DNA of 63,964 nucleotides, from positions 1 through 63,964 of the IMG/VR virus record IMGVR_UViG_3300046516_000835. One strand, given 5' to 3'. Every line of letters starts with the position of its first letter. The first letter of the stretch is position 1. The stretch is from a virus. Shown here piece after piece: positions 6,314 through 13,498 of the stretch. The notes under the pieces were generated by a model. The model made no database searches. It saw nothing but the letters and a program-made list of their open reading frames with translations, and was not told where the DNA came from. The translations under genes were made by a program, and so were the position numbers.

Positions 6314-7289
6314 CGCAACCGCATGGAAGCTGGTGCCGGTCGAGCCGACGCAAGAACAGGTCCGCGACGCATATAAGGATCAGCCGGGCGCGATCAACGC
6401 TGGCTTTGCGCAGGCATATCGTACAATGCTCGCCGCCGCCCCCATCCCATCGCCTCTCACAGATGCGGAGAACGAGTGGAACAAGGGGCGCGTCTCTAAG
6501 TTTCAGGATGAAATTCGTGCGATCCGCGAAGAATACGCAACAGCAATCCGGCAAATAATTCCCGTCGCCAGTGATGATAAGTGGCCTCAGCGCTGGCAGC
6601 CCCGTGTAGGTCGCATGATCCAGATCGAAACGTTGATTGGCGAACTCAAAGACACCGCTGAGAAGTTTGGCAATACTTGTGTCTACGTCACTGGCCTCTC
6701 GTGGGGTGCGGTCGCGCTGAACTATCAGGGCGAGGATCAGAAGCATTACGGCTGTCCAGATTGTGTGAAAGGCAAGGTTGACGGTGCTGAATGTCCGACC
6801 TGTCACGGCACAAATCACCGTACCGTGCCAGCCATCCGCGCCCTTTCCTTCGCACCACCACCCAAAGATTTGCTGACCCAAATGTTTCTGGACGAGTTCA
6901 GCAAGAAAAATTACTGCTGTCTGTGTGGTAATTACGGTGTGATTGATACTCGTGGGAAAATGTTCACGCCCGCTGGGTTTGAGTGCGGCGATAAAGTGTT
7001 CTGTGTCTGCCCGAATGGACGCGGTTGGAAAAACGGAGGTGCAGACCTCGACAAGCTCCCAGCCTCCGCACCGCCACCCGCCACAGCGCAGCCACGGTCG
7101 GAGGAAGGGGGCGGGGCAAGTGATGCGGATATCGAGCGCGTCGCAAGAGCGTTGTGGCACGCTGCCGGATGTGATCGGCACAGCGACTTTGACAAGCCGT
7201 CATATCCGGCAGGACCGGACAACATTCGCAATCTGGCACGTCACGCCATCGCGGCCTATCTCACCACAGTGCAACAGAAGGAGAAGTAA
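6306..7289 (+). CDS. Mosaic early protein with several Cys-rich zinc sites
   Basis: The N-terminus (WKLVPVEPTQEQVRDAYKDQ followed by YRTMLAAAP) matches a module often seen at the start of phage early proteins. The middle has a DnaJ-like zinc site (CPDCVKGKVDGAECPTCHGT, about residues 156-175). A further cluster (CCLCGNYG, ECGD, CVCPNGRGW) follows at about 205-245, then the linker SAPPPATAQPRSEEGGG shared with the 4827 gene, and a C-terminal helical module (DIERVARALWHAAGC) ending in AAYLTTVQQKEK. Each module appears separately in phages from other hosts, so this is a recombination product. Function is unknown. Confidence 0.65.
   Translation: MTDATAWKLVPVEPTQEQVRDAYKDQPGAINAGFAQAYRTMLAAAPIPSPLTDAENEWNKGRVSKFQDEIRAIREEYATAIRQIIPVASDDKWPQRWQPRVGRMIQIETLIGELKDTAEKFGNTCVYVTGLSWGAVALNYQGEDQKHYGCPDCVKGKVDGAECPTCHGTNHRTVPAIRALSFAPPPKDLLTQMFLDEFSKKNYCCLCGNYGVIDTRGKMFTPAGFECGDKVFCVCPNGRGWKNGGADLDKLPASAPPPATAQPRSEEGGGASDADIERVARALWHAAGCDRHSDFDKPSYPAGPDNIRNLARHAIAAYLTTVQQKEK
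7085..7114 (+). repeat. Second copy of 30-bp linker repeat
   Basis: Identical to 5282-5311, in the same reading frame, inside the second mosaic gene. Confidence 0.85.
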
Positions 7290-7290
7290 G

Positions 7291-8676
7291 ATGAAGATCA
7301 ATCGTCGTAGCCTACTTATCGGAGCTGGAACTATGACCGGCCTGAGTATCTTTCCTGCGTCAGCTCGGCGCAGTGTCGATCCGCGACCAAACATCATCCG
7401 TATTGTTGTCGACGACGCTGTGCCGCTCGACGTCAACTATATGATGCAAACGAAGATTCTGCTGCGTAACGCTGGGATGAAGTTCACCAATCACGTCACG
7501 CCATTCACGATCTGCGCTCCGTCTCGTGTCAGTATTCTATCCGGGTTGCAGGCCCACAATCATGGTGTACTCACCAACGACGGTGCGTACGACACATTCG
7601 CACCTCAGATACCCAGCGCTCTGCCGGCGATGGCACAGTCCTCCGGGGTGTGGGTAGGACATACCGGAAAGTACATCAACGGTTTCATGTCAGGAGATCC
7701 GCAGCCTGATGGATACGACGACTTTCGCGGCATCATCGGTAGTTTCGAGCGGTACTACGACTACACCCTGATGGAGAATGGTGACATCATCTCATACGGA
7801 GAGGGTGATTCCAACTATATCACGGACGTGCTCGACACAAAGGTCCGCGCACAGATCGCGATGGGCGCGGCGTCGGGGAAGCCGTTCTACATCGAGTACT
7901 GGCCGAACGCCTGTCACGGTCCGTGTGTCCCCGCAACGCAGGACGCAGGCACGATCGACCCGGAGTTGTTCCCGGATCAGAACTTTCCGAGCTTCAACGT
8001 CAACATTATCAACGGGTTCAAGGTCAATCCCACGCTGACGGCAGACGACATCACAATTCTCAAGAATACGTGGGCGCTGCGAATCGAGACGTTGCAGGCG
8101 GTCGATCGTAGCATCGCCCGCATCTTTGCAGATCTCGCGACGTTAGGAATCCTCGAGAATACCCACGTCATCTTTACCAGCGACAACGGGTTCCAGCAGG
8201 GCGAGCACTGTCTGAATGATGGTAAGGGTGTGCTGTACGAGGAGAGCTGGCGTCTACCGATGTTCTGGCGCGGCCCCGGCGTTTCCATCATGGGGAATGC
8301 CAATGTCATCAGCAACATTGACACGACTGCCGCCATTGCAGAGTTGCTCGGCGTCACTGGATGGATGCGTGACGGTCGGTCGCTCACTCCTCTTCTATTC
8401 CAGACTGGTGGCTCGTGGAACACTGCGACGCTCGGTCAGTGTCGGTTCAGCGCCGGTGTCCGAACGCTGTACTACTCATACGTGAAGTGGTTCAACCACG
8501 GATACATCGAACTCTTCGACATAAAGAATGATCCATACCAGACCACCAACTTCGCCGGTGATCCAAGATACGCGGCAGCGCAGGCTCAGCTCGACGCCAC
8601 GCTCACCACGTTGCAGGGATGCTCGGAGAGTACCTGCTCCATCTCCGGCAACTTCCCACCTCCTCCGCACAGATGA
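7291..8676 (+). CDS. Tat-exported sulfatase (arylsulfatase family)
   Basis: This 461-residue enzyme of the alkaline phosphatase/sulfatase superfamily would hydrolyse sulfate esters outside the cytoplasm. INRRSLLIGAGTMTGLSIFP at the N-terminus is a twin-arginine signal with cleavage near AS(A)R. The sulfatase signature CAPSRVSILSG (about residues 73-83) carries the cysteine converted to formylglycine. Metal-site motifs are present: VVDDAVP near 40, HTGKYING near 125 and SDNGFQQGEH near 300, followed by KGVLYEESWRLPMFWRGPG, the family's substrate-side motif. Maturation needs a host formylglycine-generating system before Tat export. GAAGGAGAAG precedes the start. It is a cargo gene, very unusual in a tailed phage; it could strip sulfate from host surface glycans or scavenge sulfur. 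A phosphonate hydrolase-type activity cannot be excluded. Confidence 0.85.
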   Translation: MKINRRSLLIGAGTMTGLSIFPASARRSVDPRPNIIRIVVDDAVPLDVNYMMQTKILLRNAGMKFTNHVTPFTICAPSRVSILSGLQAHNHGVLTNDGAYDTFAPQIPSALPAMAQSSGVWVGHTGKYINGFMSGDPQPDGYDDFRGIIGSFERYYDYTLMENGDIISYGEGDSNYITDVLDTKVRAQIAMGAASGKPFYIEYWPNACHGPCVPATQDAGTIDPELFPDQNFPSFNVNIINGFKVNPTLTADDITILKNTWALRIETLQAVDRSIARIFADLATLGILENTHVIFTSDNGFQQGEHCLNDGKGVLYEESWRLPMFWRGPGVSIMGNANVISNIDTTAAIAELLGVTGWMRDGRSLTPLLFQTGGSWNTATLGQCRFSAGVRTLYYSYVKWFNHGYIELFDIKNDPYQTTNFAGDPRYAAAQAQLDATLTTLQGCSESTCSISGNFPPPPHR

Positions 8677-8864
8677 TACTCCGTCTATATCGTCCAGGTC
8701 ATACCTTTCGGGTAGATGATATCGTTCCCGTAGTCTCGGAAGATAAGAATCTTCCGAGGCGCGGTCTCATCAAGTGGTGTGACGCAGACTTCGTCGAGGT
8801 GTTCATCGACAATAGGTCCAGAGCAGAACGCAGGAAAACACACAAACTATCACGTCCTAAGTAG
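8673..8864 (+). CDS. Small protein, 63 aa, coupled to the sulfatase
   Basis: ATGA overlap with the sulfatase stop. It begins MILRLYRPGHTFRVDDIVPV and ends in a basic tail (RSRAERRKTHKLSRPK). The core (VDDIVPVVSEDKNLPRRGLIKWCDADFVEVFID) looks like a small beta barrel of SH3 type, as in proteins with a position-dependent V-x-V-D-x-V start. No link to sulfatase function is apparent beyond cotranscription. Confidence 0.55.
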   Translation: MILRLYRPGHTFRVDDIVPVVSEDKNLPRRGLIKWCDADFVEVFIDNRSRAERRKTHKLSRPK

Positions 8865-8872
8865 GACGTGAT
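8849..8872 (+). terminator. Hairpin over a stop codon, 11-bp stem
   Basis: ATCACGTCCTA pairs exactly with TAGGACGTGAT around two bases, and the TAG stop is at 8862-8864. A promoter-like sequence begins four bases later, so this marks the operon boundary after the sulfatase operon. Confidence 0.6.
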
Positions 8873-8875
8873 GGC

Positions 8876-8904
8876 TTGCCTGACCCTGTCCACCTATGTT
8901 ACAC
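8876..8904 (+). promoter_or_regulatory. Putative promoter (TTGCCT, 17 bp, TTACAC)
   Basis: The same pair of hexamers at the same spacing recurs at 57356-57384, also immediately after a hairpin and before a new operon. The gene at 8930 follows with GACAGGAGAAACC. Confidence 0.45.
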
Positions 8905-8929
8905 TGTTGTTACAATGACAGGAGAAACC

Positions 8930-9355
8930 ATGAATATCCCAAGACTGAAGATACTAGAGCAGACGCTCCGGACGCGTAACTTTCCAGAGAAGTTTGTTCT
9001 CGACATGAACCAATTCTGGAATGAGTCAGACTCGATTACTCCATATGTCACCGGATATAACAAATCCGGGTTCACCGTTCAACACTGTGGATCGGCGGGC
9101 TGCATTGTCGGACTGACCAATCTCCTGTTCGGTGATGGTTGTAACATGGGTGATCGTGAAAATGCTGCCGATTTGCTTGGTCTCCGATCACATGCACTAT
9201 TCTGGATGCATTCGACCAACAGCGACTATGAAATTCCATTAAATAAGTGGAGGAAGATTACTCCGGAGCGAGCCGCAGACGTCGTCGCCAAACTCATTGA
9301 GACCGGCGAGGTCGACTGGTCCGTCGCTATGCGAGGAGCGTATCATGAAGAATGA
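8930..9355 (+). CDS. Phage protein of the CxxG...IxTWIE-related family, 141 aa
   Basis: GACAGGAGAAACC supports the ATG at 8930. The pattern (CGSAGCIVGLTNLLFGDG near residue 48, AADLLGLRSHALFW near 80, then ITPERAADVVAKLIETGEVDW at the end) is the layout of a broad family of small phage proteins with a Cys pair, a leucine-rich middle and a final helix. The tandem genes at 62894 and 63247 have a comparable layout. Function is unknown. Confidence 0.6.
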   Translation: MNIPRLKILEQTLRTRNFPEKFVLDMNQFWNESDSITPYVTGYNKSGFTVQHCGSAGCIVGLTNLLFGDGCNMGDRENAADLLGLRSHALFWMHSTNSDYEIPLNKWRKITPERAADVVAKLIETGEVDWSVAMRGAYHEE

Positions 9356-10079
9356 TGCGCTGCTTGAAAAGATCCGGAAGCTGCACGCTATGGCGGAGGA
9401 CAGCGGCGTCACGGAGGCGGAGGCACTCGCCTTCGCATCGAAGGTCCAAGCACTGTTGGCCGAGCATGGTCTGTCCATGGCCGACGTACCTGAGGCCGAG
9501 CGCGACGACCCGGTCGAGCATCAAGAATTCCCGATGATGTACTCCGATCCGTGGCGCATGAATCTGTTCCGCGCGATCGAGAAGCTGTACTTCTGCTATT
9601 CTTTCAGGTCCGAGTTTTCCGTGAAGGGAAAATTCAGAACGGGACGAATGGTCGTCGGTCGGCCACACAACGTCGCCTCCTGCCGTGATATGTACGACTA
9701 CCTCGAGAAGACCACGCTGCGTCTGGCTCGGCAATACGCAGAGCGCGAGGCTCACATGTCCGACGACTCACCGCGCGCTCTGCGTCTGGGTTTCGAGCGG
9801 GGGTGTGGCGAGCGCCTCGCAGTCCGCATACGCGAGATGTTCCAGGAACAGACCAAGCCCATGAGTTCACCCTCCGTGAACTCGTCGAATTTGCCAGCAC
9901 TGTATAGAACTGAACTGCAACTCTGTGAAGACCACGCCAAGGAGAAGTTCAGTCTCAAGTTCACCAAGCGCGCAGGATCGTCGTTCAACCACCACTCCAT
10001 CGCCGGCGCTCACGCCGCCAACAGCGTCAGCCTAAGACCGCAGGTCGGTACACAGACAGGAAGGAATCAATTACGATGA
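9345..10079 (+). CDS. DUF2786-like protein, 244 aa
   Basis: GCGAGGAGC precedes the ATG at 9345. The N-terminus (LLEKIRKLHAMAEDSGVTEAEALAFASKVQALLAEHGL) is the DUF2786 pattern: two helices with a conserved xxEAxxAxxKxQxLLxxHGL. The following region (RAIEKLYFCYSFRS; VVGRPHNVASCRDMYDYLEKT; ALRLGFERGCGERLAVRIRE) matches the part that usually accompanies it. Function is unknown, though such proteins sit with replication or host-takeover genes. A perfect 8-bp hairpin lies at 9863-9883. Confidence 0.7.
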   Translation: MKNDALLEKIRKLHAMAEDSGVTEAEALAFASKVQALLAEHGLSMADVPEAERDDPVEHQEFPMMYSDPWRMNLFRAIEKLYFCYSFRSEFSVKGKFRTGRMVVGRPHNVASCRDMYDYLEKTTLRLARQYAEREAHMSDDSPRALRLGFERGCGERLAVRIREMFQEQTKPMSSPSVNSSNLPALYRTELQLCEDHAKEKFSLKFTKRAGSSFNHHSIAGAHAANSVSLRPQVGTQTGRNQLR

Positions 10080-10282
10080 ATGCTTACCGAGTTGCATTCA
10101 AAATCAAGAACGGAGGTTATCAACATGCGGATCAGGTAACGGAAGGAGGATACTACGATAAGCATGATGCGATGCTCGTCTATGCTCAAACAAAGACTCA
10201 AGCATCAACAATCACCAAAAACTATCACAGCGCCCAGAAAATCATGATCAAGAACGTCACCCTTCTTATGGAGATAAAATGA
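10076..10282 (+). CDS. Small protein, 68 aa
   Basis: ATGA start. It begins MNAYRVAFKIKNGGYQHADQ, with alternating strand and helix; lysine-rich and probably cytoplasmic. The DNA here is more A+T-rich than its neighbours, which may mark recent acquisition. No family recognised. Confidence 0.5.
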   Translation: MNAYRVAFKIKNGGYQHADQVTEGGYYDKHDAMLVYAQTKTQASTITKNYHSAQKIMIKNVTLLMEIK

Positions 10283-10587
10283 TGAACTGCCCCACATGCA
10301 ATCAGGAAATCCCTCCAAGTGAGGAGTTGCTGATCACCGACTACTCCGCCCACTGGAGAGGTCACTCGGTCGAGATCAGCCGCACCGAGGCCAAGGTACT
10401 GAGTCATATCAAGTTCAACAAGCGGGTGACGTACCAGCAACTCTGCATGGAGATGTATGGTCGGGAAGACATCGACCACAATGCGATCGCCGTTCATATC
10501 TCCCGGCTGCGCCCGAAGCTGGCAACCATCAGCATTCTGATCGATATGAAGAAGACCTTCGGCTACATGCTTCAGGAGGCAGCGTGA
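10279..10587 (+). CDS. Zinc-ribbon plus OmpR/PhoB-type winged-helix regulator
   Basis: 102 residues. CPTCNQEIPPSEE at the start has one CxxC, and the rest is a stand-alone OmpR-type DNA-binding domain: ISRTEAKVLSHIKFNKRVTY, QQLCMEMYGREDIDHNAIAV and HISRLRPKLATISILI, with the last (MKKTFGYMLQ) being the C-terminal hairpin that contacts the minor groove. There is no receiver domain, so it is not controlled by phosphorylation; it probably acts as a phage transcription regulator. Start is in an ATGATG overlap. Confidence 0.8.
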   Translation: MMNCPTCNQEIPPSEELLITDYSAHWRGHSVEISRTEAKVLSHIKFNKRVTYQQLCMEMYGREDIDHNAIAVHISRLRPKLATISILIDMKKTFGYMLQEAA

Positions 10588-10835
10588 ACACGAACGCACA
10601 CCGTGACCGGATCGAAGCCTCAGTCATCAAACTTATGATGACTGATGGGTTCGGCCCGGACGAAGTGCTGAGCAATCTCTCAGGTTACTCACGCGATGTA
10701 TTCGGCTCCAACACTCCAACAGGACGCCTACGAGTCCATCAATGTGTTATGAGGATACTGCGCGCCGCTAGACGGCAATTTGCCGCCGCTGCGACAAAAA
10801 CAGGCCCCACAGGGACCCCGCACACGGTCGTTTGA
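10584..10835 (+). CDS. Small protein, 83 aa, end of the plus-strand block
   Basis: GTG start in a GTGA overlap. The central region (HRDRIEASVIKLMMTDGFGP then RLRVHQCVMRILRAARRQF) is helical and basic. A perfect 9-bp hairpin (10621-10644) lies early in the gene. Its final codons fall in a 44-bp element that is repeated at 28397-28440. It is the last gene before convergent minus-strand genes. Confidence 0.5.
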   Translation: MNTNAHRDRIEASVIKLMMTDGFGPDEVLSNLSGYSRDVFGSNTPTGRLRVHQCVMRILRAARRQFAAAATKTGPTGTPHTVV

Positions 10836-10836
10836 A
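10793..10836. repeat. 44-bp imperfect repeat (other copy 28397-28440)
   Basis: Aligned without gaps, 34 of 44 bases match 28397-28440, including GACAAAAAC at one end and TCGTTTGAA at the other, with CCGCACA between. Read on the minus strand each copy is a G+C-rich hairpin followed by GTTTTTGTC, so both could end minus-strand transcription. Confidence 0.6.
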
Positions 10837-10848
10837 ATGTGCCGGGTA

Positions 10849-10937
10849 TGTGGCTATGGGCCACAAACCCGCCTGCCAGTGAGGCGCGTAGGCCAGCACA
10901 ACTGGCAGAGTAAAAAGCCCAATAAAACCAATGGGTT
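10849..10937. terminator. Convergent terminator region with three hairpins
   Basis: Between the convergent genes ending at 10835 and 10936 are TGTGGC/GCCACA (10849-10865), CTGCCAGT/ACTGGCAG (10873-10908) and, read on the minus strand, AACCCA...TGGGCT followed by TTTTT (10937-10911), which begins at the stop of the minus-strand gene. The last is a conventional Rho-independent terminator for the DNA-metabolism operon. Confidence 0.65.
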
Positions 10938-11337
10938 ACAGGTCGTCTGGAGCGCCATAGCCGTTTAGATTCTGTCGGAACTCATCGACAGCTCGCAGAG
11001 TGTGCGGCGCGGCCTCTACTCCACCATTCACGGCGCACACGGTCTGAATCGCAAGTTTCAGCGTACGAAATTCCTCAATGTCGTCGAATATCCAGCGGTT
11101 CTTTATCTTGGATAAATCCATCATAGCCTTCACCGCCATGTGCTCATACCGAAACACCGCTCCCGCCCCTGCCAGCGCGAAGCCACTCGGCACGTGGAAG
11201 ATGGTATAGTCGGCAGATCCTGTTCGTCTCCCGACTGCCAAGTCACCGAAACACACCCCTTCAAACTCGCGCGTACCGTCAGGAACTTTGCGCACGACGA
11301 CCTTTCGTCGTGTGCATAGAGGATAGTTCTCAGCCAC
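10936..11337 (-). CDS. Hypothetical phage protein, 133 aa
   Basis: It begins MAENYPLCTRRKVVVRKVPD and is the last gene of the DNA-metabolism operon. The middle (FEGVCFGDLAVGRRTGSADYTIFHVPSGFAL) looks beta-rich, the second half helical. Similar short proteins with an 'xxxFHVPSG' core occur in phages, but I know of no function. The start overlaps the previous gene by 8 bases, consistent with translational coupling. Confidence 0.6.
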   Translation of the reverse strand: MAENYPLCTRRKVVVRKVPDGTREFEGVCFGDLAVGRRTGSADYTIFHVPSGFALAGAGAVFRYEHMAVKAMMDLSKIKNRWIFDDIEEFRTLKLAIQTVCAVNGGVEAAPHTLRAVDEFRQNLNGYGAPDDL

Positions 11338-11698
11338 GACGTTTCCCCTTCATCTTCTGTCGCTGACGCTCGACCACCGTGCTGACGTAGGTCCGTCTCA
11401 GCTCCAGCAGCGACGCTATATCTGTGATGCGCATCTCATCCTTGAAGTATAACTCGCACACCCGCTCACGTATCTTCTCGAACTCAGCCGCATCGCGCGC
11501 GTGCTTCCCAGTCGGAACGCACTTCTTCTTTTTAGTGACGGGGACGTATCCCGTCACTACCTTCTTCCGTGGTGCAACCCACGGCGACAACTTGATTCGT
11601 CGCTCCTCAGCCATCGCGACTGCGTGCTGGGCGACCGCCGCGCTGTGGTCGTATCCTGATACGGCCACACCCACGAATCCTTCAGGTGTTCTGGGCAT
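11330..11698 (-). CDS. Putative helix-turn-helix protein, 122 aa
   Basis: The ATG at 11698 has GAGGAG five bases away; a GTG two codons upstream is too close to it. The C-terminal 50 residues (FEKIRERVCELYFKDEMRIT, DIASLLELRRTYVSTVVERQ) have the shape of a resolvase or sigma-region-4 HTH with a basic tail (RQKMKGKRRG). The middle is lysine-rich. Probably a DNA-binding protein. A 10-bp hairpin (11533-11559) and an 11-bp one (11645-11668) lie inside the gene. Confidence 0.6.
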   Translation of the reverse strand: MPRTPEGFVGVAVSGYDHSAAVAQHAVAMAEERRIKLSPWVAPRKKVVTGYVPVTKKKKCVPTGKHARDAAEFEKIRERVCELYFKDEMRITDIASLLELRRTYVSTVVERQRQKMKGKRRG

Positions 11699-12170
11699 GT
11701 TCACTCCTCAGTATTACATCGATATGATCCCAACTCCAACGAGCTGGTCCACCAGCCCACGCGCGCACGACATAGTGATGCTGCGGGAATTCTGCGTCTA
11801 TGTCTGTACCAATCTCCAGTAACTGAATTTTTGGTAGACCTTGTTCACGGATCTCATCCGCGAACATGCCCCGCAAAATCCAGAGCTCATCCACAGCTCC
11901 GCCGCGCCTTGGCCCCGCCGCTGCCTTGCGCCGCACGACGACCCATACCCGACCTCCAGCGCGGCTCCTACGTAGCATCCAAGCCACCTGCTCGGGCCGC
12001 AAGGTCACGGCCCATCCGTCCGTCACCTTATACTCCACCCACGCCGTCATCCCTCCGACGCAGTACTCCGAGTCAGGTATGCCCCTCCCCGTTCCCCCTG
12101 TCTCAATCGAGACCCAGTGATAGGCGGGGAGGTGCTGCCGAAACAGCGCTCGGAGACCACCGTCAATCAT
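11682..12170 (-). CDS. PD-(D/E)XK nuclease, VRR-NUC-like
   Basis: 162 residues. The active-site pattern G(R)GIPDSEYCVGGMTAWVEYK gives the D of PD, then E-x-K on the following strand, and RPEQVAWMLRRSRAGGRVWV is the conserved Q-containing helix and strand. This is the VRR-NUC/Holliday-junction-resolvase fold found next to phage polymerases and helicases. A role in processing branched DNA during replication or before packaging is likely. The C-terminal extension (about residues 105-162) is not part of the usual domain. Confidence 0.7.
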   Translation of the reverse strand: MIDGGLRALFRQHLPAYHWVSIETGGTGRGIPDSEYCVGGMTAWVEYKVTDGWAVTLRPEQVAWMLRRSRAGGRVWVVVRRKAAAGPRRGGAVDELWILRGMFADEIREQGLPKIQLLEIGTDIDAEFPQHHYVVRAWAGGPARWSWDHIDVILRSEHAQNT

Positions 12171-12426
12171 TCTTCAATTCCTCGACCACGTAGCCCCGCG
12201 CTCGGAACTCGAGGAGATCGTGTGGCCTCACCTTTGATCGCCATCCCCAACCGAGATAAATCACTGTACCGGGCGCGTGACCACGGAGCCACTCCATGTT
12301 GGAAGCGAGACGAATCTGCTCACCTACGTCGTTAGTCCAGACGTTGTACCCAGACGGCTTCCAGTCAGGACAGATTACGCTGATGCACTGTCTCGCGTGA
12401 TCAGTTACTATGAATGACTTTGCCAC
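12163..12426 (-). CDS. Hypothetical small protein, 87 aa
   Basis: It starts MAKSFIVTDHARQCISVICP and overlaps the nuclease gene by 8 bases. The region TVIYLGWGWRSKVRPHDLLEFRARGYVVEEL suggests a short alpha/beta unit. No family recognised; cotranscribed with replication genes. Confidence 0.55.
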   Translation of the reverse strand: MAKSFIVTDHARQCISVICPDWKPSGYNVWTNDVGEQIRLASNMEWLRGHAPGTVIYLGWGWRSKVRPHDLLEFRARGYVVEELKND

Positions 12427-12628
12427 GTCTCCTCCTGTACATCTCAGCGCGCCGCGCCGCTACCTCTGGGTCTGGATCATGAATACGACAGTAGTCCAGA
12501 CCGTCGCGCGTCACATACGGACGGAACATGCACTTCTGCCCGTAGACGTTGCCGTCGCACAGCCTCCGCAGCGGCCCTCTCTGGTTCGGTTGTGGATTGA
12601 TGTTATCATAGTAGTGCCGGACGGTCAT
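12401..12628 (-). CDS. Small zinc-finger-like protein, 75 aa
   Basis: The sequence has a CxnC-x-H layout (LCDGNVYGQKCMFRPYVTRD then LDYCRIHD) and a strongly basic end (RRAEMYRRRRGKVIHSN). A metal-binding nucleic-acid-binding protein is plausible. It overlaps the exonuclease gene by 23 bases. Confidence 0.55.
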   Translation of the reverse strand: MTVRHYYDNINPQPNQRGPLRRLCDGNVYGQKCMFRPYVTRDGLDYCRIHDPDPEVAARRAEMYRRRRGKVIHSN

Positions 12629-13328
12629 TGTTCAGCCAGAATCTTGCTGTATGCATCGTGTCCTCGTCGAAGTTGCTCTGCTTCAGGATCCAAGAAAGAT
12701 ACCCTCGCTCGACCTCCGACCACAGCTTCCCCTCGTGTTTCCCGAAACGAACCTTGTTTAGAATGACCGGCTCGCCCGTCATCTTATACATGAGTTCGAC
12801 AGCCTGCTCTCTCGTAGTATCTGGCCCATCGTGAGCCATGCACGTCGCGATAACCTCAGCGACCTCTCGCTCAAACAGTTTCGCCGTCACCCACGCATCG
12901 TAGAGTGCGCGGTGTGAGGTACTTCCGGCTTCCGCCGGTAAGTCCCCTACGTCGAGCTTGAGCCAGTAGCGGAGCGCCTGATTGGAGTGACTGGGAGCAT
13001 CCTTCCACAGATGAAGCGCGCAGCGCCATGTGCAGATCCATCTTTTGACCACAAGTTGAGGAAGAAACTTGCGGTCGAAAGCGGCGTTATGCGCGACGAT
13101 ATACTCAGCGTCGCGTAGGTCAATCGCGCTGAGCTGCTGTTCCAACGTCGGGTAAGGTACGACCATCTCCTCCGTGATATGATGAGAGGCCATCGCCTGA
13201 ATCTCAATCGGGCACGTCGGCTTCACGAGCGACGTGTAGTACGACCAGTCTTTCCGGACATACGCCAACTCCACGACGTCACCCGGCTCGAAGCCGGTGG
13301 TCTCCGTGTCAAGAACTACGATATTCAT
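12606..13328 (-). CDS. DnaQ-like 3'-5' exonuclease with ExoX C-terminal domain
   Basis: 240 residues of the DEDDh exonuclease superfamily. DTETTGFEPGDVVELAYV at residues 6-23 is Exo I, HNAAFDRKFL near 79 is Exo II, and SHRALYDAWVTAKLF near 136 is Exo IIIe with its histidine. Residues 190-230 (VRFGKHEGKLWSEVERGYLS then WILKQ) match the small domain at the end of exodeoxyribonuclease X-type enzymes. It could proofread for the adjacent PolA-type polymerase or degrade host DNA. Operon position is immediately after the polymerase and a zinc-ribbon peptide. Confidence 0.85.
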   Translation of the reverse strand: MNIVVLDTETTGFEPGDVVELAYVRKDWSYYTSLVKPTCPIEIQAMASHHITEEMVVPYPTLEQQLSAIDLRDAEYIVAHNAAFDRKFLPQLVVKRWICTWRCALHLWKDAPSHSNQALRYWLKLDVGDLPAEAGSTSHRALYDAWVTAKLFEREVAEVIATCMAHDGPDTTREQAVELMYKMTGEPVILNKVRFGKHEGKLWSEVERGYLSWILKQSNFDEDTMHTARFWLNNDRPALL

Positions 13329-13498
13329 TCGATGACTTTCCCTTCCATGTCATATTTTCCGTCGCACTTGCAGCACTGAGTACCTATGATTTCCTTGAAT
13401 ACTCTTCCATCCTGTTTGATGGTACCTGTCAATACAAGATCAAAGGCTGACGTCCTCACTCCGCACAGCGGGCAACATCTAAGTGGAAAATCAACCAT
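13325..13498 (-). CDS. Zinc-ribbon peptide, 57 aa
   Basis: The ATG at 13498 has GGAG nine bases upstream inside the polymerase gene, and overlaps its last codons. CCPLCGVR and CCKCDGKYD supply two Cys pairs 34 residues apart around a beta hairpin, the usual zinc ribbon. It is probably a nucleic-acid-binding accessory of the polymerase or exonuclease encoded on either side. Confidence 0.6.
   Translation of the reverse strand: MVDFPLRCCPLCGVRTSAFDLVLTGTIKQDGRVFKEIIGTQCCKCDGKYDMEGKVIE

Noticed and set aside
6051-7181. Long minus-strand frame (376 codons) opposite the mosaic gene
   Set aside because: It lies antisense to two genes with good starts and zinc motifs, and contains no recognisable domain or ribosome site.
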